Origin: Thalassarchaeum sp002495735
GTDB lineage: Archaea; Thermoplasmatota; Poseidoniia; Poseidoniales; Thalassarchaeaceae
Assembly: GCA_937911265.1 (NCBI GenBank)
Contig: CALDRG010000109.1
Location: forward strand, 1 to 43,539
Reading direction: 5' to 3'
Length of the DNA stretch: 43,539 bases
Within the stretch, counting starts at the first letter, position 1. Each line of letters starts with the position of its first letter. Shown in pieces: positions 7,252 through 15,312 of this stretch. The notes below the pieces were generated by a model. The model did not search any database and was not told where the DNA came from. It saw only the letters and a list, made by a program, of their open reading frames with translations. The position numbers and the translations under genes are program-made.

Positions 7252-9051
7252 GTGTGCGGCATCACTGGCATGCTCGGAAATGCAGATCAGGAAACTGCTC
7301 TGGCGATGGCAGCCTGCCTTAGTCATAGGGGGCCCGACGGAGGGGGTGGATTCTACGACGAACTCGAACACGGAGCCGTGGCATTCGGTCATGCTAGGCT
7401 GTCGATAGTCGATCTTGAGGGCTCTTCGCAGCCCATCGGATCGGACCACGGGGCAGTATTAGTGCAGAATGGAGAGATATACAACCAATCGGAACTACGC
7501 TCTCGATGCAATACCTATCCGTGGCGCACTTCAGGAGACAGCGAGACTGTTCTAGCAGCACACAGGAATGCTATGCTCGCTACAGGATACTCCAGTCGCG
7601 ATTCAACTGCAGACCACGCCAGATGGGTTTCCCTGCTGAATGGGATATGGGGCTTCGCCCTCTGGGATCCAGTGAGAAGAGAACTACTTCTGAGCAGGGA
7701 TCCAATGGGCGTTAAACCACTGCTCAGAACACTGCTACCCGACGGTACGCTTCTGTTCGCTTCGGAAGTCAAGGCGTTTCATGCCCATCCTGAATTCATA
7801 GCCCGACCGGACATTGACGCTCTCGCCGTCAGGCTCGCCTACGAGTATTCGATGGATATGACGACCCTCTTCCTCGGCGTCACACAAGTAGCCCCAGGGA
7901 CAATCGAGTCTTGGTCCTTGGACGATGATGGCAGAGCAATTCTGAATGGAGTCTGTAGATACTCTAGGGACATCATCTCACCTACGGAACACTGGGATCC
8001 GTCAGTCCAAGCTCGAATTCTCCTTGACAGTTTCCGAGATGGCCTCGAGGACCGGATGATGTCCGACGTCCCAATAGGAATTGTGCTATCGGGGGGTTTG
8101 GATTCGAGCTTGGTGGCTGCACTCGCTCATCAGGTTTCTCAGAGTTCGGGGAAACCGGTCCCAGAATGCTGGACTGTAGCTAGTAGTGAGGATAATCCAG
8201 ATTTCGTTGCCTCCAAGATGGTTGCTCAGCATCATGATCTGGAACATCACACCAAGATAATCGAAGAGGACGCGTTTTGGAAGGGCCTCCCTCGCTTCGT
8301 TGCCAGCGGAGAGGATCTCGACATCACCGTACTGTTCTGGCAGACTCTGTTTGAGGAGATGTCAAAGCAAGTGACTGTGGGACTTTGTGGTCAGGGGGCA
8401 GACGAACTTCATGCGGGCTATGCGCGATACCGCGATCTGGATGAACACTCACGACTGGTATCGAACAGGCTCTCTCTGGCAGGGGGTTTCGATCCCTCTG
8501 GTATCGAGCACGGCCCGGGGGAGCCTTGGCTCAATACCAAGATAGCCCCCGAACACCATTTCAAAGACTTGAGCACTACTCTGCAATTCGAACTTGACAG
8601 GGGCCAGTTATCGAACTTCCAACTGCGTCTAGCTGATAGGCATAGCATGGCTCAGGGCATGGAAGTAAGGGTTCCTTTCCTGAGTTCGCAGCATAGGGCC
8701 GTGTCCAACAGGCTACCGATGAAGTGGAGACTCTCTGCGGATACGGAAAAACTCGCTCTGCGTGAGGCGGCTTCCCTGACCGACCTCCCGGAGATTACCG
8801 TGAGGCGCCCAAAACTCCCGGCTGGAACAGCAACAGCTCCAGATTTGGTGTCTTCGCTAATACAGGAACTGACTCCCCATGCCACCGAGTGGGCCAAGGG
8901 ATACGGCCGACTGAGCGAGCAACTCGCTGACCAGCCTGAGATGGCCATAGGGATGAGGCTGTTCCACTCGATTCACCTGACAGGGAATCCTCAACAACGG
9001 GCTACTAAGCCAATAATGGAACTTCTTGAGGATGTTAGTGATTGGCCCTAG
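7252..9051 (+). CDS. asnB: Asparagine synthetase, glutamine-hydrolysing
   Basis: A 599-residue two-domain enzyme making asparagine from aspartate, ATP and glutamine. The N-terminal class II glutaminase domain begins Met-Cys, so Cys2 is the nucleophile once Met is removed, followed by SHRGPDGGG, GHARLSIVD and NGEIYN. The C-terminal ATP-pyrophosphatase domain has the PP-loop LSGGLDSSL (about 279-287), and the conserved GQGADELHAGY and MEVRVPFL blocks. The start codon is GTG with no ribosome-binding site, consistent with the TATA box 28 bases upstream and a leaderless mRNA. The gene converges on the alkyltransferase gene with a 3-base gap. Use in glycan or lipid amidation is possible for members of this superfamily, but nothing here points to it. 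Confidence 0.93.
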   Translation: MCGITGMLGNADQETALAMAACLSHRGPDGGGGFYDELEHGAVAFGHARLSIVDLEGSSQPIGSDHGAVLVQNGEIYNQSELRSRCNTYPWRTSGDSETVLAAHRNAMLATGYSSRDSTADHARWVSLLNGIWGFALWDPVRRELLLSRDPMGVKPLLRTLLPDGTLLFASEVKAFHAHPEFIARPDIDALAVRLAYEYSMDMTTLFLGVTQVAPGTIESWSLDDDGRAILNGVCRYSRDIISPTEHWDPSVQARILLDSFRDGLEDRMMSDVPIGIVLSGGLDSSLVAALAHQVSQSSGKPVPECWTVASSEDNPDFVASKMVAQHHDLEHHTKIIEEDAFWKGLPRFVASGEDLDITVLFWQTLFEEMSKQVTVGLCGQGADELHAGYARYRDLDEHSRLVSNRLSLAGGFDPSGIEHGPGEPWLNTKIAPEHHFKDLSTTLQFELDRGQLSNFQLRLADRHSMAQGMEVRVPFLSSQHRAVSNRLPMKWRLSADTEKLALREAASLTDLPEITVRRPKLPAGTATAPDLVSSLIQELTPHATEWAKGYGRLSEQLADQPEMAIGMRLFHSIHLTGNPQQRATKPIMELLEDVSDWP

Positions 9052-9054
9052 TAA

Positions 9055-9552
9055 CTATCTTGCCAATCGTAAATCGAGTTCCAACTTCCTGCCTTCGTGC
9101 TTGAGCAACCATGCCTTGGTCTCAGGGCCGTTGCAGCCGCTGTAGTTCCCTAAAGCACCGTCTCTGCGAACCACTCTGTGACAGGGAATCAACAGGGCCC
9201 ATGGATTGCCAGCCATGACTGAGCCGACAGCTCTGCTGGAGTTTTCGTAGCCTGCTGCTAGAGCCAGATTACCGTAACTAATCACCTCGCCGAAGGGTGC
9301 AACTTCTGGGAGAGTCCCGAGGACCTTTCTCTGGAACGCAGTAAGGCTCCCTATGTCGAGCACGGGAACGGGGGCTTTGCGCTTCTGGAAGAAAGCTTTC
9401 ACCCATCCTTTGGCTGTTTCCACGTGGTGTCTGCCCACCATAGACTCGTTCTCTGGCTCCCCGCTCCACTCAAGTCTACAGACTCCCTCTTCACTGGCCG
9501 CGACAATCATTCTACCTAGAGGGGTGGCGATCGCCCTGATCCCTACTTCCAT
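9055..9552 (-). CDS. ogt: Methylated-DNA--protein-cysteine S-methyltransferase
   Basis: A suicide DNA-repair protein that moves alkyl groups from O6-alkylguanine to its own cysteine. The active-site motif is IPCHRVV, with the acceptor at C124 in the 165-residue version. The recognition helix and Arg finger region (YGNLALAAGYENSSRAVGSVMAGNP) precedes it, and the C-terminal GALGNYSG block follows. A longer start at 9609 overlaps the upstream gene by about 50 bases; I chose the ATG at 9552, which falls 4 bases after that gene's stop and removes a non-conserved extension. It is the last gene of the minus-strand run beginning with the ferredoxin. An ATL (alkyltransferase-like) protein is excluded because the Cys is present. 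Confidence 0.92.
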   Translation of the reverse strand: MEVGIRAIATPLGRMIVAASEEGVCRLEWSGEPENESMVGRHHVETAKGWVKAFFQKRKAPVPVLDIGSLTAFQRKVLGTLPEVAPFGEVISYGNLALAAGYENSSRAVGSVMAGNPWALLIPCHRVVRRDGALGNYSGCNGPETKAWLLKHEGRKLELDLRLAR

Positions 9553-9556
9553 CGAA

Positions 9557-9856
9557 CTACCTAGCCTCTCCCTCAGACTCGCCATCTTCGTCTCCGATAG
9601 CAATGTCATCCATTCCCACTATTTCGTAGTTCGAGGGGAACAGTGCGATGATTATCCCCGCCACTATGCAGACGAGGCCTAGGTAGAATGACTGCATCAC
9701 CACCATTAGTTCGAGGCCAATCACGAACAAAACCAGACCGCCTAGGTTGGACACCCATACTAGGGTCTTGAAGGTCGAAAGGGAGACACCGCTGGAGCGA
9801 CTGCTCCTCTTAGGCCCGAACTCAGCCCCGAATCTCAACGGCTCCTTATCTTCCAC
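9557..9856 (-). CDS. Two-helix membrane protein of unknown function
   Basis: I do not recognise this 99-residue protein. A soluble basic N-terminus (about 1-28) is followed by two hydrophobic helices (about 30-50 and 54-74), then an acidic tail (MDDIAIGDEDGESEGEA). It begins with GTG 8 bases after the ferredoxin stop and ends 4 bases before the alkyltransferase start, so the three genes look cotranscribed. Its place just after a ferredoxin and the cytochrome b operon makes a membrane-bound redox-associated role thinkable, but nothing in the sequence binds a cofactor. Confidence 0.7.
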   Translation of the reverse strand: MEDKEPLRFGAEFGPKRSSRSSGVSLSTFKTLVWVSNLGGLVLFVIGLELMVVMQSFYLGLVCIVAGIIIALFPSNYEIVGMDDIAIGDEDGESEGEAR

Positions 9857-9864
9857 GATTATTC

Positions 9865-10206
9865 CTACCTGTCAATCATGATTATCGCATCGGTCGGACA
9901 GCCTAAAACACACAACTTGCATCCCGTACAATCATCCCTCAGGATTCTAGCTTTGCGATTCACTTCTACTTGCATAATCGGACTTGCGAGCGGGGTGTCG
10001 TAAAGCTCAATGGCATTATCATCGCAGACTATAGTACACTGGTCACAACCTATGCATAGTTCCTTCTTGACCCATGCGACAGCGTCCTCCCCTCCCTTGA
10101 TCTTGGCTTCCTCTCCCGCTCTCATCGAATCGAGCATCATCCGGATGCGTCTCTGCTCGGCGGCCCGCCGGACTAGCAGGTCGGGTATCTCTGTCACGCC
10201 CGGCAA
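9865..10206 (-). CDS. Ferredoxin, 2x[4Fe-4S], with N-terminal helical extension
   Basis: About 113 residues. The C-terminal half carries two complete cluster motifs, CIGCDQCTIVC and CTGCKLCVLGC (each CxxCxxCxxxC), so it is predicted to hold two [4Fe-4S] clusters and act as a low-potential electron carrier. The 50-residue N-terminal section is helical and basic (RRAAEQRRIRMMLDSM) and could dock on a partner. The longest frame starts with TTG immediately after a stop; GTG at 10197 is an equally plausible start. It lies 104 bases downstream of the cytochrome b/HdrD gene on the same strand, so it may exchange electrons with the HdrD module. That pairing is inferred from position. Confidence 0.85.
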   Translation of the reverse strand: MPGVTEIPDLLVRRAAEQRRIRMMLDSMRAGEEAKIKGGEDAVAWVKKELCIGCDQCTIVCDDNAIELYDTPLASPIMQVEVNRKARILRDDCTGCKLCVLGCPTDAIIMIDR

Positions 10207-10310
10207 CTAGCGCCCCACATTCTCAATGTATGCTTCTCTCCGCCACCTTGACACTATGGCTGGATGGCGTGGGACTTTGGCAGTAATCTCTGCATGCTAT
10301 GCATTCGTAG

Positions 10311-13121
10311 CTATTCCCTAGAGTTCACTTGGCGGGCGAGGAAACTGACAACGTCGAGAATCTCGAAGTCGTGACGTGGATCGCCCTCAAACTTGAGGCA
10401 CTCGAAATGCGCCACGCACTTAGGGCAGGTTGTAAGCATCACTTCTGCCCCAGTCGCCTTCACCTCGTCGAAGCGCTGTAGGCGCAGAGCCCTACTGTTC
10501 TCGTTGCAGGCCATCATACTGGAGACACCGCAGCACAATGCATCTTCGCCGTGGTGCTCCATTTCCACGAGACTTACTCCCTCGACCGACTTGACCAAAT
10601 CGCGAGGTTTGTCGTAGAGGTCCATTTGACGCCCGAGGCGACATGGGTCGTGGTAGGTTACGGTGACGTCCTCGTCCATGGACAAGTCCATGTCGAACCC
10701 CTTCTCGACTAGGTACTCGGTGGTGTGCATGACCTTCATACCATCCAACTCGTAATCCAGAGCGAAAGTTCGGAAGCATTCGGCACACGAGGTGACTAGA
10801 GTGTCAATGCCGCTTTCACCTAGTTTCTTCTGGTTGTAGGCCTTCAGTTTCTCAAAGACCTCTGACAGACCCTGCCACTTCTGGTCGTGGCCACAGCACT
10901 TCAGGAAGTCACGACCTAGGTAAGTGACGTCCTCACCCATCTCCTCGAAGAGGGTGAAGGCCGCAGTGGTGGTCTCGCCGAGATTCATCTCGCCCTCGTT
11001 TACATGACTGAAGACCATCTCCTGATCGATGTAGTCGACGCACCCCGGGTAGTAGCCGACGTTGGAGTCTATCGGGTAATCCTCAATCGAGACAAAGGCC
11101 TCGTCAGCATCTTCCTCGGCCTCAGCAGCCAACACAGCCTGAAGCAGTGTGTGCGGAATCTCGGTGGCCGGTGGGCCGCCGACGATGAGGTTTCTGCGAA
11201 TGTCGATGTAGGAATCGTAGTCCACCAACTGTGGGCAGGCATTGGTGCAGGCAGTGCAGGTCAGGCACGAGTACAGAGGAACACCGTCATCTTCATTGTT
11301 CCAGGTGTTGTAGATGATGTTCAGTTTGTCACCGGCGTTGAACAGTCTAACCGGGCAGGCGTCGTCGCACAGGTCGCAACCGTAGCACTTGTTCATTTCC
11401 CACTCATATCCTCGGGCCATGCTACGCATGACTAGGAACACAATCGCGCCCACACCGAGACAGGGGATGGACAGACTGTAGATCAGCTTGGCATCGAGCC
11501 CCTTCGGATTCTTGTGGTAAGTTGGGTTGTCAAAGGAGAGTGCAGTCAACTCATCAAGGCTTAGAGACGATTCAGACCTAACCATAGCCGTGCCGTCGTC
11601 GCTGAGTAGGAGAGGCTGATGGGCCACTGCCGAGAAGTCCGTGGCCATAGAAATAGATTCGTTGACACCCTCTGAATTGAATGAGAAACTGACTGTGTAA
11701 CTCGATCCAGTAGACAGGTAAATCGTAGTTGACTCACACAAACCACCCTCGTTCTCCCACAGAATCGACCCAGAGGAGTCTAGGAGTTTGATACTCTGTG
11801 AGTGGATGCCTGCATTACGAGCGGAATCACCCGTATCTGTGTAAACCGTTCGGAACGTGCAACTCACATCTGCAGGGACACTGGCAACTCCGAGATTTTC
11901 GACTTCAAATGTGCTGCTATCGGTGATTGCTATTGACGATTCATCTGCATTCCCTGAGTATGTAGTGATTGAGCCACCGGAGTTTCTCCCAATCTCGGCG
12001 TCAGCATGCCCATTGTCTCCTGCAAAGTCTATGATGGCCTTCTTGGTCGGTTGGTAGATTCCCCAATCAGCCCAATTCGCTGCTGCTATCACGCACCAGT
12101 CGCTGGGATCATCATGTTCGAAGTCGAAACCATCCCACACTGCCAAGCCCTGTGTCTCTGAGTATGGCAGACAGTCATCCTCCCATTCTGTCCATACATT
12201 ACCCTTGTCTTGGTGCACAAGAGTATCCGAGGGCTGCGCCCGTAGCCCATCAAGATCCTCTAATTCGTCCATCGCACCGAGGCCCCCATAGTCCCAGAAG
12301 CCACTGTCATAGATGGGCCATGTCACTACTGAGATGATTACGGTAGCCACGATGGTGCCGATTGCAATCTGTCTACCGATAATCGGCGAGAGTCTCGCAC
12401 CAATTGAGTTCAGTACGAACCACCTCACGCCGAAGTACAACACGGCGAATACGAATATACCTGTCAACACCCATGGTATGGCGTTGAATACATCAGCCGT
12501 CCAAGGGGCCTGCCGTCCGCAGAACAGGTAGTTGTGGGAGTCTGACCAGCAATAGTTGCTAAGATCCTTTGAGTAGAGGTCGAGGAAGATGTTGATTGAG
12601 AATACGGAGATGAACCACACATGAGCCAGATAAACAGCTCCAGCAGTGGCGAACCAAGGGTCCTCGACACCCCTCTTCTCCCTCTTTCCGATGATGAACG
12701 GAGGAAGTGCCAACAGGCCAACGGGGATGCCTGTCAAGGCCGAGCCCCACCAACCAGCGTTCCAAGCGATAACCGGTGAGCCGAAGAAGTCCCCAATCGG
12801 TCCCGCGGGAATGATGAATTGAGGCAGGTACTCTCCCCACCTCAAGTATCCATACGAGAACAGTACATACCAGTCTGGAAAGACGAATCCGGCCTGAGCG
12901 AACGGGTCAGCCGCACTGTGGAGTGGAGGGGGGATAATCCATGAGTAGAACGAGATCACTGCCATCATCGCTGCTAGGATGATGCTGTCGCGGATAATCT
13001 CGGTCGGCCAAAAGGCATGACCGACGAACACCCGCCGCCTCTCCTCATCAGCCTCTAGCAACTGGTCTCTCTCGCTGATGTAGGTGTCAGCAATCCTCCC
13101 GAATCTATCTATCATCCCCAT
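10311..13121 (-). CDS. Cytochrome b C-terminal domain fused to HdrD-type FeS protein
   Basis: An unusual 936-residue fusion. Residues 1-270 are membrane helices like the C-terminal domain of cytochrome b (subunit IV), with the quinol-site motif PDWY at 82-85 followed by YGYLR. Residues about 271-540 form a long beta-rich Ser/Thr/Asp-rich region between membrane segments, probably exported. One helix (about 543-566) leads to two [4Fe-4S] motifs: C579/C582/C585/C589 and C619/C622/C625/C629. Two CCG domains complete an HdrD/GlpC-like module: C694, C742-C743, C779/C782, and C827, C863-C864, C899/C902. The gene starts 9 bases after cytochrome b6. Known parts: quinol oxidation and HdrD-type thiol/disulphide or 2-oxoacid chemistry; their coupling in one chain is inferred. 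The reaction partner of the HdrD end is unknown. Confidence 0.9.
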   Translation of the reverse strand: MGMIDRFGRIADTYISERDQLLEADEERRRVFVGHAFWPTEIIRDSIILAAMMAVISFYSWIIPPPLHSAADPFAQAGFVFPDWYVLFSYGYLRWGEYLPQFIIPAGPIGDFFGSPVIAWNAGWWGSALTGIPVGLLALPPFIIGKREKRGVEDPWFATAGAVYLAHVWFISVFSINIFLDLYSKDLSNYCWSDSHNYLFCGRQAPWTADVFNAIPWVLTGIFVFAVLYFGVRWFVLNSIGARLSPIIGRQIAIGTIVATVIISVVTWPIYDSGFWDYGGLGAMDELEDLDGLRAQPSDTLVHQDKGNVWTEWEDDCLPYSETQGLAVWDGFDFEHDDPSDWCVIAAANWADWGIYQPTKKAIIDFAGDNGHADAEIGRNSGGSITTYSGNADESSIAITDSSTFEVENLGVASVPADVSCTFRTVYTDTGDSARNAGIHSQSIKLLDSSGSILWENEGGLCESTTIYLSTGSSYTVSFSFNSEGVNESISMATDFSAVAHQPLLLSDDGTAMVRSESSLSLDELTALSFDNPTYHKNPKGLDAKLIYSLSIPCLGVGAIVFLVMRSMARGYEWEMNKCYGCDLCDDACPVRLFNAGDKLNIIYNTWNNEDDGVPLYSCLTCTACTNACPQLVDYDSYIDIRRNLIVGGPPATEIPHTLLQAVLAAEAEEDADEAFVSIEDYPIDSNVGYYPGCVDYIDQEMVFSHVNEGEMNLGETTTAAFTLFEEMGEDVTYLGRDFLKCCGHDQKWQGLSEVFEKLKAYNQKKLGESGIDTLVTSCAECFRTFALDYELDGMKVMHTTEYLVEKGFDMDLSMDEDVTVTYHDPCRLGRQMDLYDKPRDLVKSVEGVSLVEMEHHGEDALCCGVSSMMACNENSRALRLQRFDEVKATGAEVMLTTCPKCVAHFECLKFEGDPRHDFEILDVVSFLARQVNSRE

Positions 13122-13130
13122 ACTATCACT

Positions 13131-13997
13131 TCAATGCGGCTCCGCGATACCCTGTACCCAGACGATGAATAGGTGCGCTAGAATCAGGCCAGTCACTAGG
13201 ACAGGGAGAATGAAGACATGCAGGAAGTACATCCTCGTCACCGTCTGACCGGACAGGGTGGTGCCCGCGAACAATGCCTTGGCCATCCAACTCCCCACTA
13301 AGGGAGTTGAACTGGCCATGTTGATGCCTATGGTGGCTGCTCCGAAAGCTAAACTGTCCCAAGGCAACAGGTAGCCGGAGTAGCCAAAGAAGATGGTGAA
13401 GAACATCAATGCGACCCCGATGAGCCAGTTCAACTCACGTGGGTTGCGATACGCTCCGGTGAAGTATACTCTGCACATATGCAGGAACACTGAGGCCACC
13501 ATGAAGTGAGTTGTCCAGTGATGTATCGACCTCATGATGTAGCCGAATGGTAAATCGACCATGATGAACTCCATACTGAGGTAAGCAGGAGAGGGAGTTC
13601 CATCTCCTCCCGGGACGTAGTACAGCCCCAGTACCGTTCCTGAAATCACCAGTATGACGAAGGCGAGGAAAGAGATCCCTCCGAGACAGTACAGAGGATA
13701 CCAGTACCAGATGATGCGCAACTTGTACTTCTCAGCGTGTGTCAGCGGCATCTGCCTGTGCATGTGGTGGTATGCATCCTTGCTCATCCCCCAGTAGTCT
13801 TGGATTCGGAATCTTGTATCGAGCCAGGAGAATGCCCATAGGAAACCCTTCTCTGCGAGGCCCATGCTGCCTGCACTGGTCTCTACGGCCCGCAGGATGT
13901 CGGTTCTCGGCATGTCGTCCCTCTCCTTGCGCAGTGTGAAGGCCACGAGGACCACAACAATGGCAATGAAAAGCCACAGGAACCAGAACTGAATCAT
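13131..13997 (-). CDS. Cytochrome b6-type quinol oxidase subunit
   Basis: A 288-residue membrane protein corresponding to the N-terminal, haem-binding half of cytochrome b. The haem ligands are visible as H159 and H173 (RSIHHW and FLHMCRVY) and H260 and H275 (YFLHVF and LAHLF); spacings of 14 and 15 match b6-type proteins. The conserved GAYRNPRELNWLIG loop and GYSGYLLPWDS are present. Relative to b6 it has an extra N-terminal helix (1-20) and about 80 residues of soluble linker. Its partner subunit IV domain is in the next gene, and the Rieske gene precedes it by 8 bases. Together they form a bc/b6f-like quinol-oxidising core without a recognisable cytochrome c1 or f gene here. Confidence 0.93.
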   Translation of the reverse strand: MIQFWFLWLFIAIVVVLVAFTLRKERDDMPRTDILRAVETSAGSMGLAEKGFLWAFSWLDTRFRIQDYWGMSKDAYHHMHRQMPLTHAEKYKLRIIWYWYPLYCLGGISFLAFVILVISGTVLGLYYVPGGDGTPSPAYLSMEFIMVDLPFGYIMRSIHHWTTHFMVASVFLHMCRVYFTGAYRNPRELNWLIGVALMFFTIFFGYSGYLLPWDSLAFGAATIGINMASSTPLVGSWMAKALFAGTTLSGQTVTRMYFLHVFILPVLVTGLILAHLFIVWVQGIAEPH

Positions 13998-14005
13998 TAA
14001 CTCAC

Positions 14006-14863
14006 CTACTCACAAAATGTGTACCAATCTTTGAAGTCGTCGAGGGCCTCGATGATTCCTCCGTTGACCTCAAATGGAATCAATGGCATACCAACCGGCG
14101 CGGGACCCCCGGTTCTCTTGACTCCTATGAAGTCGAACTCGGTGCCGTTGGTCCTGTTCCTGTTACGATTCTTCTCGATGACTGTGGGGTCGTACCTGCT
14201 GGAGTGGCATATACAAAACAGCTTGTTGCCGCCAGCATCAGCACCACCAGGGCTCCATTGGTCACTGGTGAAGTCATTTGCAACCAACTGCCAACCCGGG
14301 ATACAGCACAAGTGTGGGCACCTTGAGAATATGATAATCATGTTGTCATGAATCGAAAGGGCCTCGTATTCAGGATTCTCGTTGACCTCGAAACCAGATC
14401 CCACGTAGGCCCCGCTCTCGTTGTAACCGTCCATGAACTGGAACTGGGGCTTGTTCTCCTCTGGTGCGGACCGAGAGTTCTCATCGTGAGGGACATAAAT
14501 CACATTGACAGGGAGGCCGGACCAAACTCCAGAAGCCCCTGCCATCCCGGTAGTCGAGGTTGCAGCTGCATCGACGAAGGACTGGAAGTCCATCTGCTCA
14601 AGGTGCAAGTCACCGTACCAAGAGGAATCCTCGGCCCCGGTAGGCACCCAGAAGCGCACAGACGAGTCTCCGCCGTCCGCATCAGACTGCCCCATCAGAA
14701 GAGATGCGAAGCCGATAGCGCCAATACTTGCCATAGTGATGACACCCGCAGCGGTGTTGAAAGAGTGGCGCATGAACTCTCTCCTATCGATCATGTTCGG
14801 CGCCTCCGAAGCAGCACTAGCTTCGCCGGGAACGGGTCTGAGCCTGAATCTTCTTGCCATCAT
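14006..14863 (-). CDS. Rieske iron-sulphur protein
   Basis: A 285-residue [2Fe-2S] protein. Box I is CPHLCC (ligands C182 and H184, disulphide Cys C187) and box II is CICHSS (ligands C217 and H220, disulphide Cys C219). The 29 residues between the boxes are more than in typical bc-complex Rieske proteins, and about 100 residues precede the cluster domain. A twin-arginine-like signal/anchor is present: DRREFMRH (26-33) followed by a hydrophobic helix (about 38-58), so the cluster domain is probably exported folded and stays anchored. The ATG at 14863 overlaps the upstream stop codon (TGATG), implying translational coupling. The protein passes electrons from quinol at the cytochrome b site to an acceptor not encoded in the window. 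Confidence 0.92.
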   Translation of the reverse strand: MMARRFRLRPVPGEASAASEAPNMIDRREFMRHSFNTAAGVITMASIGAIGFASLLMGQSDADGGDSSVRFWVPTGAEDSSWYGDLHLEQMDFQSFVDAAATSTTGMAGASGVWSGLPVNVIYVPHDENSRSAPEENKPQFQFMDGYNESGAYVGSGFEVNENPEYEALSIHDNMIIIFSRCPHLCCIPGWQLVANDFTSDQWSPGGADAGGNKLFCICHSSRYDPTVIEKNRNRNRTNGTEFDFIGVKRTGGPAPVGMPLIPFEVNGGIIEALDDFKDWYTFCE

Positions 14864-15312
14864 CACACCTCGTACTGTCTCCATCCCCCAGGGTCATTCG
14901 AAGTGATGTATTTGTTACCTCTATGCTTGACTATGACAACGTCAGGCATCACGAACTTCAGGTAGACCATGCCTAGGATGATTATAGTCAGCATGAGCAT
15001 ACCCATATGGAATGACAGTGATTGCTGGTCCCACTCGTTGAATAGCCCATAGGTCAACGCCCCTGCCCAGTATAGACTCCACAAGACACCCCAAAGAGAC
15101 AACAGTAGAATCAGTATGGAGTCGCCGAAGGGCGAGACAGAGGCTCGCACGACCGTGCCCATCTCAGGCTCGTTGAACACTCCATGGTCGACGGCAGCAC
15201 TGAATTCCTCTACTGTCAGCACGGTGTCCTCGAGAGCAGCGCGCGCGTCCTCTACACTGACCTCGCCCGACTCTACCTGTCTGAGCAGCTTCATCACGAT
15301 GTCTTCTTTCAC
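14863..15312 (-). CDS. Two-helix membrane protein of the Rieske/cytochrome b operon
   Basis: I do not recognise this 149-residue protein. The first 60 residues are soluble and acidic, with a helix-rich pattern (SGEVSVEDARAALED). Two hydrophobic helices follow (about 67-90 and 100-120), then a short basic/polar C-terminus. It starts with GTG inside the stop of the upstream gene (GTGA) and ends inside the start of the Rieske gene (TGATG), so its expression is tied to both. Such placement suggests an integral accessory subunit of the respiratory complex. It has no haem or cluster motif. Confidence 0.75.
   Translation of the reverse strand: MKEDIVMKLLRQVESGEVSVEDARAALEDTVLTVEEFSAAVDHGVFNEPEMGTVVRASVSPFGDSILILLLSLWGVLWSLYWAGALTYGLFNEWDQQSLSFHMGMLMLTIIILGMVYLKFVMPDVVIVKHRGNKYITSNDPGGWRQYEV

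Noticed and set aside
10207..10310. Possible small gene or RNA between the cytochrome b fusion and the ferredoxin
   Set aside because: The only ATG frame on the operon strand is 16 codons; a TGCAT-GCT-ATGCA repeat (10291-10303) is too short to call.
14348..14965. 205-residue plus-strand frame opposite the Rieske gene
   Set aside because: Antisense to a confidently identified protein; low-complexity translation and no ribosome-binding site.
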